The translations under genes and the position numbers were made by a program. From contig JAJQHQ010000095.1 of assembly GCA_021199655.1 (NCBI GenBank), forward strand, positions 79,591-143,590: 64,000 nucleotides of DNA. The letters are read 5' to 3'. A model generated the notes under the pieces. That model saw only the letters and a list, made by a program, of their open reading frames with translations, made no database searches and was not told the DNA's origin. Source of the stretch: Lachnospiraceae bacterium (lineage in GTDB: Bacteria > Bacillota > Clostridia > Lachnospirales > Lachnospiraceae). Every line of letters begins with the position of its first letter. The stretch's first letter is position 1. This document shows, in pieces, positions 1-8,405 of this stretch.

Positions 1-1
1 C

Positions 2-1030
2 CCGATCGAGGATGCGATCGAGGGAGTGACGCATTCTATCTGTACGCTGGAATTCGAGGATCACCGTCCGCTGTATGACTGGGTCGTGCGTGAGGTCGGA
101 TATGAGCATCCGCCGAAACAGATTGAGTTCGCCAAACTCTATCTGACGAATGTCGTGACAGGCAAGCGTTATATCAAAAAGCTGGTAGAACAGGGCATCG
201 TCGATGGCTGGGATGACCCCCGTCTGGTGACTATCGCGGCACTGAAGCGGCGCGGCTTTACGCCGGAATCCATTCAGATGTTCGTCGATCTGTGCGGCAT
301 CAGCAAGAGCCAGAGCTCAGTGGATTACGCAATGCTGGAGTATTGTATCCGCGAGGATCTGAAGCTGAAGCGACCGCGCATGATGGCGGTGCTGGATCCG
401 GTGAAGCTTATTATCGACAATTATCCGGCAGATCAAATTGAGTATCTGGATGTGGAGATGAATCTGGAAAATCCGGAGCTTGGTATGCGCAAGGTTCCAT
501 TCGGACGGGAACTCTATATTGACCGGGAGGACTTTATGGAGAATCCGCCGAAGAAGTATTTCCGCCTTTTCCCAGGCAACGAAGTGCGCCTGATGGGAGC
601 TTACTTTGTGAAGTGTGTGAGCTTCGAAAAGGACGAGACCGGAAAGGTGACGGAGATTCACTGCACCTATGATCCGGAGACAAAATGCGGTTCCGGATTT
701 ACCGGACGCAAGGTCAAGGGTACGATTCACTGGGTAGCGGCAAAGACCGCGGTTCACGCGCAGGTGCGTCTGTACGAGAATATCATTGACGAGGAAAAAG
801 GCGTTTATAATGAGGACGGTTCGCTGAACCTGAATCCGAATTCGCTTACTGTTCTTGATGATTGCCTGTTGGAGCCGGCTCTCGCCGACGCAAAGGCTTA
901 TGACAGCTTCCAGTTCGTGCGTCAGGGGTATTTCTGTGTGGATGCGAAGGACTCGAAAGAAGGTGCGCTGGTGTTCAACCGCATCGTATCGCTCAAGAGC
1001 TCCTTTAAGTTGCCGAAGGCCGAAGGCTGA
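2..1030 (+). CDS. glnS: Glutaminyl-tRNA synthetase, C-terminal part
   Basis: This class I aminoacyl-tRNA synthetase charges tRNA-Gln with glutamine in the cytoplasm. The reading frame is open to the window edge, so the N-terminal catalytic half lies outside. The visible part starts in the end of the Rossmann core ([18 protein letters not shown]). It continues through a KMSKS-like loop ([10 protein letters not shown]; most GlnRS have SKR here), the helical [10 protein letters not shown] segment, and the two anticodon-binding beta-barrels that end the protein. The internal GTG at 26 is not the true start. The identity is clear from the characteristic GlnRS C-terminal half; only the missing N-terminus limits the call. 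Confidence 0.93.
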   Translation, partial: PIEDAIEGVTHSICTLEFEDHRPLYDWVVREVGYEHPPKQIEFAKLYLTNVVTGKRYIKKLVEQGIVDGWDDPRLVTIAALKRRGFTPESIQMFVDLCGISKSQSSVDYAMLEYCIREDLKLKRPRMMAVLDPVKLIIDNYPADQIEYLDVEMNLENPELGMRKVPFGRELYIDREDFMENPPKKYFRLFPGNEVRLMGAYFVKCVSFEKDETGKVTEIHCTYDPETKCGSGFTGRKVKGTIHWVAAKTAVHAQVRLYENIIDEEKGVYNEDGSLNLNPNSLTVLDDCLLEPALADAKAYDSFQFVRQGYFCVDAKDSKEGALVFNRIVSLKSSFKLPKAEG

Positions 1031-1074
1031 TGCTTTGAAGACTGTACGGATGCAGATCATACACGGATGGTCAG

Positions 1075-1100
1075 GTACGGATTTGCAGTCCGTTTTTGCG
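1075..1100 (+). terminator. Possible terminator after glnS
   Basis: A short ACGGA/TCCGT stem with a 7-nt loop is followed by five T residues just downstream of glnS. The stem is only 5 bp, so this is a weak call. Confidence 0.35.
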
Positions 1101-1121
1101 GGCATGGTTTGGAGATAAGCA

Positions 1122-2729
1122 ATGAATGATTTAGCGATAAATCTGGATGTTCATGCGAAAATACCGCTTTATGAGCAGATTTACAACTACATCAAAAATG
1201 AAATTCAGAACGGAGGGCTGCCTTTCAAAGAGAGGCTGCCCTCTTCCAGAAAACTGGCGGATTATCTGCAGGTGAGCAGGACGACCGTCAACCTGGCTTA
1301 CGACCAGCTTGTTGCAGAGGGATACCTGGAAGCAGTTCCGCAGAGAGGCTATTTTGTCTGTGATCTCGAAGGACTGCTTCAGCTGGAGCATAAACCTGCC
1401 ATGCAGGATATAAAGTGCGGTTCGGAGGAATCTTTTTACGCATATGATTTTTCTCCCCATGGCGTAGACCTCAATAGTTTTCCTCATAACGCATGGCGTA
1501 AGCTTTCGAAAGAACTTCTGATGGAAGAGGACAAATACCTGTTTCGTCTGGGTGATCCGCAGGGAGAAGCGGAGCTTCGCAGCACGATTGCCGATTATCT
1601 GCATCAGGCGCGCGGCGTGAATGCCCAGCCGGAGCGCATTGTTGTCGGCGCAGGAAATGATTTCCTGCTGCTGCTCCTTTGCAGCATGTTCGGCAGCGGT
1701 ACAAAGATTGCGATGGAAAGCCCTACTTACCGGAAAGCCTACGATTTATTCCACAATCTGTCGAATGAGATACGGATTGTAGAAATGGATGAGAACGGAA
1801 TGCGTGTCGATGAACTGGAAAAGACGGACGCGCAGCTTGCTTATGTGATGCCTTCCCACCAATACCCGCTTGGCACGGTCATGCCGGTAAAAAGACGGAT
1901 GCAGCTGCTTGCCTGGGCGGCAGGAGGCAGGAACATAAACACGCAAAAGTCCCGGGAATCCGTCAAAGATGAAAGACCGGACGACAACGGACGCTCTGAA
2001 AGTGTTTGCAGGGAACGTTATATTATAGAGGACGACTACGACAGCGAATTCCGTTACAGGGGAAAGCCGATTCCCGCCCTGCAGGGATACGACCGCGATG
2101 ACCGCGTCATCTATATCGGGACATTTTCCAGATCCATCGCGCCGTCGATCCGTGTCAGTTATATGGTGCTGCCGCAGAGACTGATGCCGTTGTATCAGAG
2201 CAGGGCGCGGAATATATCCAGTACGGTATCCCGTGTGGATCAGATGCTCATCGCCGGTTTTTTGAATCAGGGCTACTACGAGCGCCATCTGAATCGGATG
2301 CGTGCTGTCTATCGCAGCCGTCATGATGCACTTCTGGAAGAGCTGAGGGCATTTCGTTCTATCTGCCGCGTAAGCGGCGAGAATGCGGGTGTGCATCTGC
2401 TTCTGACATTTACGAATGGCATGACGGAAAAAGAAGCGGTGGAACGCGCTGCCGCACAGGGGGTACGGGTCTATGGCCTGTCCGGTTATTATGTTCAGCA
2501 GTCTGATGAGGCGGGTTTCCCCCGGGCCGGAAACTCTTTGAAAACTCCTGATGTATCTTGTGTTGATACGGATAATACAGAAAACACAGAAAATACAGAA
2601 CAGGATACGGATTGTAGTGACAGAAAAAGTGCTATGCCGCAAAATACTGTGCTTCTTGGTTTCGCGAATCTGACAGAGAACGAGATTCATGATGCGGCTG
2701 CAAGACTTCGAAAAGCCTGGCTGGAATAA
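1122..2729 (+). CDS. MocR/PdxR-type regulator (GntR HTH plus aminotransferase fold)
   Basis: The N-terminal ~75 residues are a GntR winged helix (LPSSRKLADYLQVSRTTVN). The rest is a class I aminotransferase-like domain, as in MocR regulators that sense PLP or amino-compound ligands. Seen: VGAGNDFLLLLL, ESPTYRKAYDLF, EDDYDSEFRYRGKPIPALQG and YIGTFSRSIAPSIRVSYMVLP. In this last block the family normally has the PLP-binding lysine (GTFSKS); here codon 337 is AGA, arginine. Two low-complexity inserts set it apart: a charged stretch near residues 268-298 and a TENTENTEQDT stretch near the C-terminus. A GGAG box precedes the ATG. Without the lysine, covalent PLP binding may be lost or altered (inference). 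No target operon is evident. Confidence 0.85.
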   Translation: MNDLAINLDVHAKIPLYEQIYNYIKNEIQNGGLPFKERLPSSRKLADYLQVSRTTVNLAYDQLVAEGYLEAVPQRGYFVCDLEGLLQLEHKPAMQDIKCGSEESFYAYDFSPHGVDLNSFPHNAWRKLSKELLMEEDKYLFRLGDPQGEAELRSTIADYLHQARGVNAQPERIVVGAGNDFLLLLLCSMFGSGTKIAMESPTYRKAYDLFHNLSNEIRIVEMDENGMRVDELEKTDAQLAYVMPSHQYPLGTVMPVKRRMQLLAWAAGGRNINTQKSRESVKDERPDDNGRSESVCRERYIIEDDYDSEFRYRGKPIPALQGYDRDDRVIYIGTFSRSIAPSIRVSYMVLPQRLMPLYQSRARNISSTVSRVDQMLIAGFLNQGYYERHLNRMRAVYRSRHDALLEELRAFRSICRVSGENAGVHLLLTFTNGMTEKEAVERAAAQGVRVYGLSGYYVQQSDEAGFPRAGNSLKTPDVSCVDTDNTENTENTEQDTDCSDRKSAMPQNTVLLGFANLTENEIHDAAARLRKAWLE

Positions 2730-2731
2730 TC

Positions 2732-2759
2732 GTAACTGTGAAGGTACTGTCCTGAATAG
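2732..2759. repeat. Dispersed intergenic repeat, copy 1
   Basis: This contains AACTGTGAAGGTACTG, which recurs in other host intergenic regions of the window. The full copies have inverted ends GTAACTGT and ACAGTTAC. Confidence 0.6.
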
Positions 2760-2800
2760 ACGAATAATCTTAATATAAATAACGGTCGGAGGCAGGGACT

Positions 2801-3451
2801 TTGTTTTATGATGCCATTACAGATTTTATTTTTGTCGAGGATGAGCCGGAAAAGGCTGACATCATCTTTATACCTGGCAGCATCTGTCCGGAGCTGGCTC
2901 TGCATGCGGCGAAGCTGTATCGCGAGGGATATGCCCCCTATATCATGCCCTCCGGAAAATATAGTATTCTGAAAGGGCATCTGGAATTGCCTGAGAGTGG
3001 GAATACCATCCCTTCAGCAGACAGGCAGGCAGTATCAGGAAACTCTTTCCTGAATACGGTAAGCATGGATTATACTGCAGAATGTTCTACGGAATGCGAT
3101 TATCTTTGCGGAATCCTGAAAGCGGAGGGTGTTCCGGAACAGGCAATCCTGCGTGAAACGGAGGCTACCTTTACCTGGGAAAATGCTATTTATTCCAGGC
3201 GGATTACCGACGCTGCTCATCTGACAATACGCAAAGCAATTCTGTGCTGCAAAGCATATCACGCCCGACGCAGCCTGATGTACTATCAGCAGCAGTTTCC
3301 GGACACACGCTTTTTAGTCTGTCCGGCCGCGGTGGATGGCATCAGCCGTTTGGAATGGCACAAGACCAGAACCGGTATTGATAAGGTGCTTGGGGAAATT
3401 GAGCGGTGCGGTACACAGTTCCATGAGATACTTGCGGATCTGCTTTCGTAA
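2801..3451 (+). CDS. YdcF/DUF218 family protein
   Basis: A 216-aa protein of the ElyC/SanA/YdcF (DUF218) family. The family fold shows in ADIIFIPGSICPELALHAAKLYREGYAPYIMPSGK, a Rossmann-like first strand and glycine loop, and in ETEATFTWENAIYSRR, the family's conserved E..S.NT-like segment. Family members are linked to cell-envelope processes or nucleotide binding, but no reaction is established for this one. The start is TTG, chosen because GGAGG lies about 10 nt upstream and no ATG fits as well. An insertion near residues 65-100 (LPESGNTIPSADRQAVSGN) is unusual for the family. It stands alone after the MocR gene. Confidence 0.75.
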   Translation: MFYDAITDFIFVEDEPEKADIIFIPGSICPELALHAAKLYREGYAPYIMPSGKYSILKGHLELPESGNTIPSADRQAVSGNSFLNTVSMDYTAECSTECDYLCGILKAEGVPEQAILRETEATFTWENAIYSRRITDAAHLTIRKAILCCKAYHARRSLMYYQQQFPDTRFLVCPAAVDGISRLEWHKTRTGIDKVLGEIERCGTQFHEILADLLS

Positions 3452-3604
3452 GTGGAGTTTTTGATTGCCTGATTTTGCGAATGAGAACTAATTTGCATTG
3501 CTTCTAAAAGGAAAAAGAGCTTCTATAATCTGGAATGCCGGAAATAATTACCGATGCGGAACGGAAAGAATACATACATATACATTAAAGAGGAGGAAGA
3601 TACC

Positions 3605-4618
3605 ATGGCAGAGATTGCATCGCTCTATAGAGCGGACGACACCAGATACGATTCGATGGTGTACAACCGGGTGGGAAGAAGCGGTTTAAAATTCCCTGCG
3701 ATTTCCCTTGGATTCTGGCATAATTTTGGCTCGAAAGATAACTATGACACGATGAAAGCCATCTGCCGTACAGCATTTGATCACGGGATCACACAATTTG
3801 ATCTGGCCAACAATTATGGTCCGGTCTATGGCAGCGCGGAATCGAATCTGGGACGGATTTTAAAAGAAGATTTTGCACCTTACCGTGATGAACTGGTGAT
3901 CACAACAAAGGCCGGTTATGATATGTGGGACGGGCCATACGGCGATCACGGGAGCCGGAAGTATCTGATGGCGAGTATTGACCAGAGCCTGAAACGGCTT
4001 GGCCTGGACTATGTGGATATTTTTTATCATCACCGGATGGATACAGAGACACCTCTGGAGGAGACCATGACGGCATTGGCAGATATCGTCAGAAGCGGAA
4101 AAGCTCTTTATGTCGGTGTATCAAATTATGATAAAGAATATACAGAAAAGGCTGCGGCCATTTTATCAGAGCTGCATTGCCCGTTTATCGTCAATCAGAG
4201 ACGTTATTCTATCTTAGACCGCACGATCGAAGAAGACGGGGTAAAAGACTACTGTATGGAAGCGGGAATCGGCATCATTGCCTTCTGCCCGTTGGAGCAG
4301 GGGCTTCTGACAGGCAAATACCTGCATGGAATCCCTTCTGACAGCCGGATGGGCCGGGATCCGAGATTTCTTACGAAAGACGATCTCACGGAAACGAGGC
4401 TTACTCAGATCAGCAGACTGAACGACCTGGCACAGGAACGCGGACAGACTCTGGCGCAGATGTCGCTGTCCTGGATCTTAAAGGATGGCGTAGTCTGCTC
4501 CGCTCTTATTGGAGCGTCCCGTCCGGAACAGATTACGGAGAATATTTCGGCGATAAACCGGACAGACTTTTCGGATGAGGAACTTGAAAGAATCAATGCG
4601 ATAATAGCCTGCGGCTGA
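3605..4618 (+). CDS. Aldo/keto reductase (YghZ-like)
   Basis: A 337-aa NADPH-dependent aldo/keto reductase of the YghZ/L-glyceraldehyde-3-phosphate reductase group, a cytoplasmic TIM barrel. Catalytic tetrad residues are recognisable: D and Y in FDLANNYGPVYGSAE, K in VITTKAGYDMWDGPYG, and H in DIFYHHRMD. The cofactor-binding end has LIGASRPEQITENI. The start is the ATG after AGGAGGAAG; an upstream in-frame start would lack a ribosome site. The following small gene lies 33 nt downstream and may be cotranscribed. The physiological substrate cannot be read from sequence. Confidence 0.9.
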   Translation: MAEIASLYRADDTRYDSMVYNRVGRSGLKFPAISLGFWHNFGSKDNYDTMKAICRTAFDHGITQFDLANNYGPVYGSAESNLGRILKEDFAPYRDELVITTKAGYDMWDGPYGDHGSRKYLMASIDQSLKRLGLDYVDIFYHHRMDTETPLEETMTALADIVRSGKALYVGVSNYDKEYTEKAAAILSELHCPFIVNQRRYSILDRTIEEDGVKDYCMEAGIGIIAFCPLEQGLLTGKYLHGIPSDSRMGRDPRFLTKDDLTETRLTQISRLNDLAQERGQTLAQMSLSWILKDGVVCSALIGASRPEQITENISAINRTDFSDEELERINAIIACG

Positions 4619-4651
4619 ACGCGATAATCTATGGAAGGAGCGGAAGCGCAT

Positions 4652-4912
4652 ATGAATTATAAAAAAGAATATCTGGAGACATTTTTAAAAAATCAGGAAC
4701 AGCTGTTTGACGAGCCGGTAGCAGAGACGATTGGAGAGGCAGATGAATTCCTGGATGAGTGCATGGCCGTCGTGGCCGACAGCTATAAGGATGTAAAAGC
4801 GTATTTTAAGGAAAATGGCGGCGACATCTCCGGCATGACGAAAGAGGAAGTGCTCTCACAGGCAGAGGTATTTGCGATGCCGGACGGCAGGTATCTGATT
4901 GTGGAAGGATAA
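4652..4912 (+). CDS. Small hypothetical protein
   Basis: An 86-aa soluble, acidic, mostly helical protein (MNYKKEYLETFLKNQEQLFD...). There is no signal peptide or membrane segment, and I do not recognise the family. The start follows GGAAGGAG; the upstream in-frame ATG lies before that site. Its position directly after the aldo/keto reductase suggests a shared transcript. Confidence 0.6.
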   Translation: MNYKKEYLETFLKNQEQLFDEPVAETIGEADEFLDECMAVVADSYKDVKAYFKENGGDISGMTKEEVLSQAEVFAMPDGRYLIVEG

Positions 4913-5042
4913 CAGCTGTAAAGAAATGAAGCAGCTACAAAGGATAACGGTTATTTTTATCGAATACGGGCATACTACATGTTAAAATAAGAATTTGGAT
5001 CTGTCAGGGAGGCTCCTTAACACATCCAAAAAGGAGAAACGT

Positions 5043-5510
5043 ATGCCCGATAAGGAAAAACAAAAACAGCAGCAGGAATATCAGGACTATGTAAAGAAAG
5101 TAACGCCGACGCACAGTCTGCCCGTGAATATGTGCAAGGCGTTTGTGACCGGCGGAGCAATCTGCGCAGTCGGCCAGATCATCCAGAACTGGTGTGATTC
5201 ACTTGGACTTGGAAAACAAACGGCCGGAAGCTGGTGTTCTCTGCTTCTTGTCCTTTGCAGCGTCATTCTGACCGGATTTGGTGTTTATCCGAAGCTGGCA
5301 AAATTCGGAGGAGCAGGGACACTTGTGCCGATCACTGGTTTTGCCAACTCCGTGGCGGCTCCGGCGATCGAGTATAAAAAAGAAGGCCAGGTCTTCGGCA
5401 TCGGCTGTAAAATCTTTACCATCGCCGGTCCGGTAATCCTGTATGGCCTGTTTACCAGCTGGGTGCTGGGACTGATCTACTGGGTGCTGAAGGCGGTTGG
5501 AGTGATGTGA
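5043..5510 (+). CDS. spoVAC: Stage V sporulation protein AC
   Basis: A 155-aa membrane protein of the SpoVAC family. SpoVA proteins sit in the inner forespore membrane and move Ca-dipicolinate into the spore core and out on germination. The sequence shows a charged N-terminus (DKEKQKQQQEYQDYVKKVTP) followed by four to five hydrophobic segments. The conserved GGAGTLVPITGFANSVAAPAIEYKKEG is present, shown here in two parts: GGAGTLVPITGFANSV and AAPAIEYKKEG. The start follows AAAAAGGAGAAACGT. The usual partners spoVAD and spoVAE do not follow, so this is an isolated copy. It is good evidence that the host belongs to a sporulating lineage. Confidence 0.9.
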   Translation: MPDKEKQKQQQEYQDYVKKVTPTHSLPVNMCKAFVTGGAICAVGQIIQNWCDSLGLGKQTAGSWCSLLLVLCSVILTGFGVYPKLAKFGGAGTLVPITGFANSVAAPAIEYKKEGQVFGIGCKIFTIAGPVILYGLFTSWVLGLIYWVLKAVGVM

Positions 5511-5734
5511 ACAGGGATAGATGTCTGCATCGGGGTGTTGGACTAAAAGATATTGTCCTTTTGGTGCAGTATGGCGGAGGCAATTAGTAATGAGGCAGAT
5601 ATGATGCAGAATGGAGGACGTACCCTTGCGGAACGGGTCTTCCATTTTTCATTTATAGATGGATATATCGGATACATTGTGTTATACTATAAAAACGAAT
5701 ATTGACGGAGAAAAATCACAAAGGAGCCACCTGT

Positions 5735-6904
5735 ATGAAAAAGAACAACAGCTGTTATCTGAAAGGGATGTTTGCACTGTTTGGAGCGGCCGCATTGTCT
5801 ATCAGCTTCTTTTTCCTGCTGTCACGCTGGAATGCTGTGAAAGGATTTGTTGGCACACTTGCTGGAATATTAATGCCGTTTATCATTGGCGGAGTCCTTG
5901 CCTGGCTGCTGACTCCCATCTGCAATATGACAGAAAACTGGCTGACGAACCGGCTGAAAAAAAGAAAAAACGGAGATAAAGCAGCAAAAGGCTTAAGCAT
6001 CCTGATCACTTTGCTGTTTGCCGTCCTTGTTGTTTTTACATTACTGGTTATGGTGATTCCGGCATTGCTGGAAAATGTATACTCTGTTTTGCGCCAGATT
6101 CCTGACAGCGTACAGTCATTTAACAATTGGGCGATGGAACTGGCGGGTGATAATGCTACATTGCAGAACTATATCAACGATTTATCCGAAGCAGTTTCAA
6201 CGGATCTTCCGGAATGGATTAATGATACTGTACTGCCGGGATTGCAGACACTGATCGGTGAGGTATCTGCAGGCGTGGTCAGATTTGCCGGAATGCTCTA
6301 TAATCTGCTGATTGGCATTATTGTATCTGTTTATCTGCTCGGCTGCAGGAAAACCTTTGCAAGACAGGGGAAAAAGCTGCTCTACAGTATTTTTCCGAAA
6401 AAATGGGCAGTTAAGATTCTTGATGAGATCAGCTATGCGAATCGGATGTTTACCGGTTTTATCAGCGGCAGAATTGTAGATTCTCTGATCATTGGTGTGA
6501 TCTGCTTTGTGGGAATGCTGCTCCTTAGAATACCGAATCCGATGCTTGTCAGTGTCATAACAGGAGTTACCAATGTGATTCCGTTTTTTGGTCCCTATAT
6601 CGGTGCAATTCCTTCATTTTTGCTGATTTTGATGGTAAGCCCGGCGAAAGCTGTTGTGTTCCTGATATTTATACTGATTCTTCAGCAGTTTGACGGGAAC
6701 ATTCTGGGACCGCGGATTCTTGGAAATAAAACAGGCCTTTCAAGCTTTTGGGTATTGTTTTCCATCCTTCTTTTCGGAGGGCTGTTCGGCTTTGTCGGAA
6801 TGATCATTGGGGTTCCGGTATTTGCAGTAATTTATGATATCCTTCGCAAACTTGTCAATAAAGGAGTGGCTTATCAGGAAACGAGAGAGAAGCAGCAACG
6901 TTAA
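5735..6904 (+). CDS. AI-2E family transporter
   Basis: A 389-aa polytopic membrane protein of the AI-2E/PerM/TqsA family. It has about eight transmembrane helices with the typical layout: a pair at the N-terminus (LAGILMPFIIGGVLAWLLTP), a long extracellular helical region near residues 110-190, and C-terminal helices with VTNVIPFFGPYIGAIPSFLL and QQFDGNILGPRILG. Family members export autoinducer-2 or act as sodium/proton antiporters; which applies here cannot be told. The start follows AAAGGAGCC. The in-frame extension upstream lacks a ribosome site. Confidence 0.88.
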   Translation: MKKNNSCYLKGMFALFGAAALSISFFFLLSRWNAVKGFVGTLAGILMPFIIGGVLAWLLTPICNMTENWLTNRLKKRKNGDKAAKGLSILITLLFAVLVVFTLLVMVIPALLENVYSVLRQIPDSVQSFNNWAMELAGDNATLQNYINDLSEAVSTDLPEWINDTVLPGLQTLIGEVSAGVVRFAGMLYNLLIGIIVSVYLLGCRKTFARQGKKLLYSIFPKKWAVKILDEISYANRMFTGFISGRIVDSLIIGVICFVGMLLLRIPNPMLVSVITGVTNVIPFFGPYIGAIPSFLLILMVSPAKAVVFLIFILILQQFDGNILGPRILGNKTGLSSFWVLFSILLFGGLFGFVGMIIGVPVFAVIYDILRKLVNKGVAYQETREKQQR

Positions 6905-7045
6905 ATAAAAGGTTATTCAACCCTGCATTATTATTTTTACCGGTTTCTTATAAAGAAATTGAAAGCTGTTTTCACTTATTCATAAATAGTATGATGACGA
7001 TTGCGTGATTTCATTCGGGTGATAAGTAAAATGGTCACCTGAATG

Positions 7046-7076
7046 AAAAGGACGCGCAATTGATAATTGCGCGTCC
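7046..7076 (-). terminator. tmRNA terminator
   Basis: A perfect 12-bp stem (GGACGCGCAATT) with a 3-nt loop, read on the minus strand and followed by TTTTC. It begins 4 nt after the tmRNA 3' end. Confidence 0.9.
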
Positions 7077-7079
7077 AAA

Positions 7080-7416
7080 TGGAGCAGACGGGAGTCGAAC
7101 CCGTGTCCGAAAGCCAATCCCCTGTACTTCTACTATCATAGTCAGTTATTTGACATTCCCTCCGGCAGGCGGCAGCTGACAGCCTTCTGCTTTCAGTAGC
7201 TTCATGATACGCCCATATGCGCAAAGCTTAACATATGTCGTTTCCCACATAGTCGATGCCTGAATCACAGGGTGCGGGTGCCCTGTGTCAGACAGCTGCC
7301 ATCAGGCAGCGTATGCTAAATTATCTTCAGCGTTTAATTTTAATTTTGTGATTTGACGCATCACCTGCGGATAGCTTCTCCAGCTTCACAGCCCCCGTCG
7401 AAACCTTTACTACCCC
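7080..7416 (-). ncRNA. ssrA: Transfer-messenger RNA
   Basis: tmRNA rescues stalled ribosomes and tags the nascent protein for proteolysis. On the minus strand the 5' end GGGGTAGTAAAGGTTTCGAC and the 3' end with the T-arm GGTTCGACTCCCGTC form the tRNA-like acceptor: GGGGUAG pairs with CUGCUCC through two GU wobbles. The tag frame is open just before the UGA at 7304-7302 and ends NAEDNLAYAA, a normal hydrophobic degron. The CCA end is not encoded. The length, about 337 nt, is usual. Confidence 0.95.
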
Positions 7417-7455
7417 GAAGGAGTATTCTTCGATAAGAACAAACTCGATGCTGTT

Positions 7456-7484
7456 ATTCTAATATGCAAACCTTGATTTGTCAA
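7456..7484 (-). promoter_or_regulatory. Promoter of ssrA
   Basis: On the minus strand TTGACA is followed after exactly 17 nt by TAGAAT. This is a near-consensus sigma-A promoter ending about 40 nt upstream of the mature tmRNA 5' end. I see no gene in the rest of the 7417-7724 spacer. Confidence 0.85.
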
Positions 7485-7724
7485 CCCCCTGAAGAAAATA
7501 AAATCCTTTATTTACAAATGCCCGGGGAACAGATATACTGAACTCGAGTCGGTGACCATATGACTGAGAAAATTTTTTCTGCTGCATTACACAGAAAATA
7601 CATAATTTTCGCCCGGTAGATTCACAGGATTGTCATAATTCAATGTTACTTTTGAATTACATATGTAAATTGGATTTTTAAATAGCATTCAGCAAGACCT
7701 GATCCGGGAGAAAGGAGAAAATTT

Positions 7725-8402
7725 ATGGAACGTTTGAAAATTCTTGTGGTAGATGATGAGAGCAGGATGCGCAAGCTGGTGCGCGACTTTTTGGTGAAGA
7801 AAGAATTCGATGTGGTCGAAGCGGAAGACGGGGCGCAGGCGATCGACATCTTTTTTGAACAGAAAGATATCGCACTTGTTATTCTGGATGTGATGATGCC
7901 AAAGATGGACGGATGGCAGGTATGCCGTGAGATTCGTGCCTATTCTACGGTGCCGATCATTATGCTGACGGCAAAAGGAGACGAGAGAGACGAACTGCTC
8001 GGGTTCGATCTGGGGGTGGATGAGTATATTTCGAAGCCATTTTCCCCGAAGATCCTGGTAGCCCGCGTGGAAGCAATCCTGCGCAGGACCAGCGGTTTTT
8101 CAGCGGATGACATTCTGCGTGCGGGAAGCATTGAGATCAACAAGGCTGCGCATGAGGTCACGATTGACGGGAAGAGCGTGGAGCTGAGCTTTAAGGAATT
8201 TGAACTGTTGACCTATTTTGTAGAGAATCAGGGTATCGCGCTTTCCAGAGAAAAGATTTTAAACAGCGTGTGGAATTATGATTATTTCGGAGATGCACGG
8301 ACGATTGATACGCACGTGAAGAAGCTGCGCAGTAAGCTGGGCGACAAGGGAGATTATATCCGTACGATCTGGGGGATGGGATATAAGTTTGAGGTGGAAT
8401 AA
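7725..8402 (+). CDS. OmpR-family response regulator
   Basis: A 225-aa two-component DNA-binding regulator. The receiver domain (residues 1-120) has the acidic pair D10-D11, the phospho-acceptor D55 in VILDVMMPKMDG, and the lysine in YISKPF. The C-terminal winged helix (about 130-225) ends RTIDTHVKKLRSKLG...GYKFE, typical of OmpR/PhoB. The start follows GAGAAAGGAG. The kinase gene begins 3 nt after its stop, so the two form one operon. The target genes are not known. Confidence 0.95.
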   Translation: MERLKILVVDDESRMRKLVRDFLVKKEFDVVEAEDGAQAIDIFFEQKDIALVILDVMMPKMDGWQVCREIRAYSTVPIIMLTAKGDERDELLGFDLGVDEYISKPFSPKILVARVEAILRRTSGFSADDILRAGSIEINKAAHEVTIDGKSVELSFKEFELLTYFVENQGIALSREKILNSVWNYDYFGDARTIDTHVKKLRSKLGDKGDYIRTIWGMGYKFEVE

Positions 8403-8405
8403 CAG

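Noticed and set aside
7080..7416. A tRNA as integration site near the tmRNA
   Set aside because: No att duplication, integrase or phage gene is near; the tmRNA has an undisturbed terminator and promoter.
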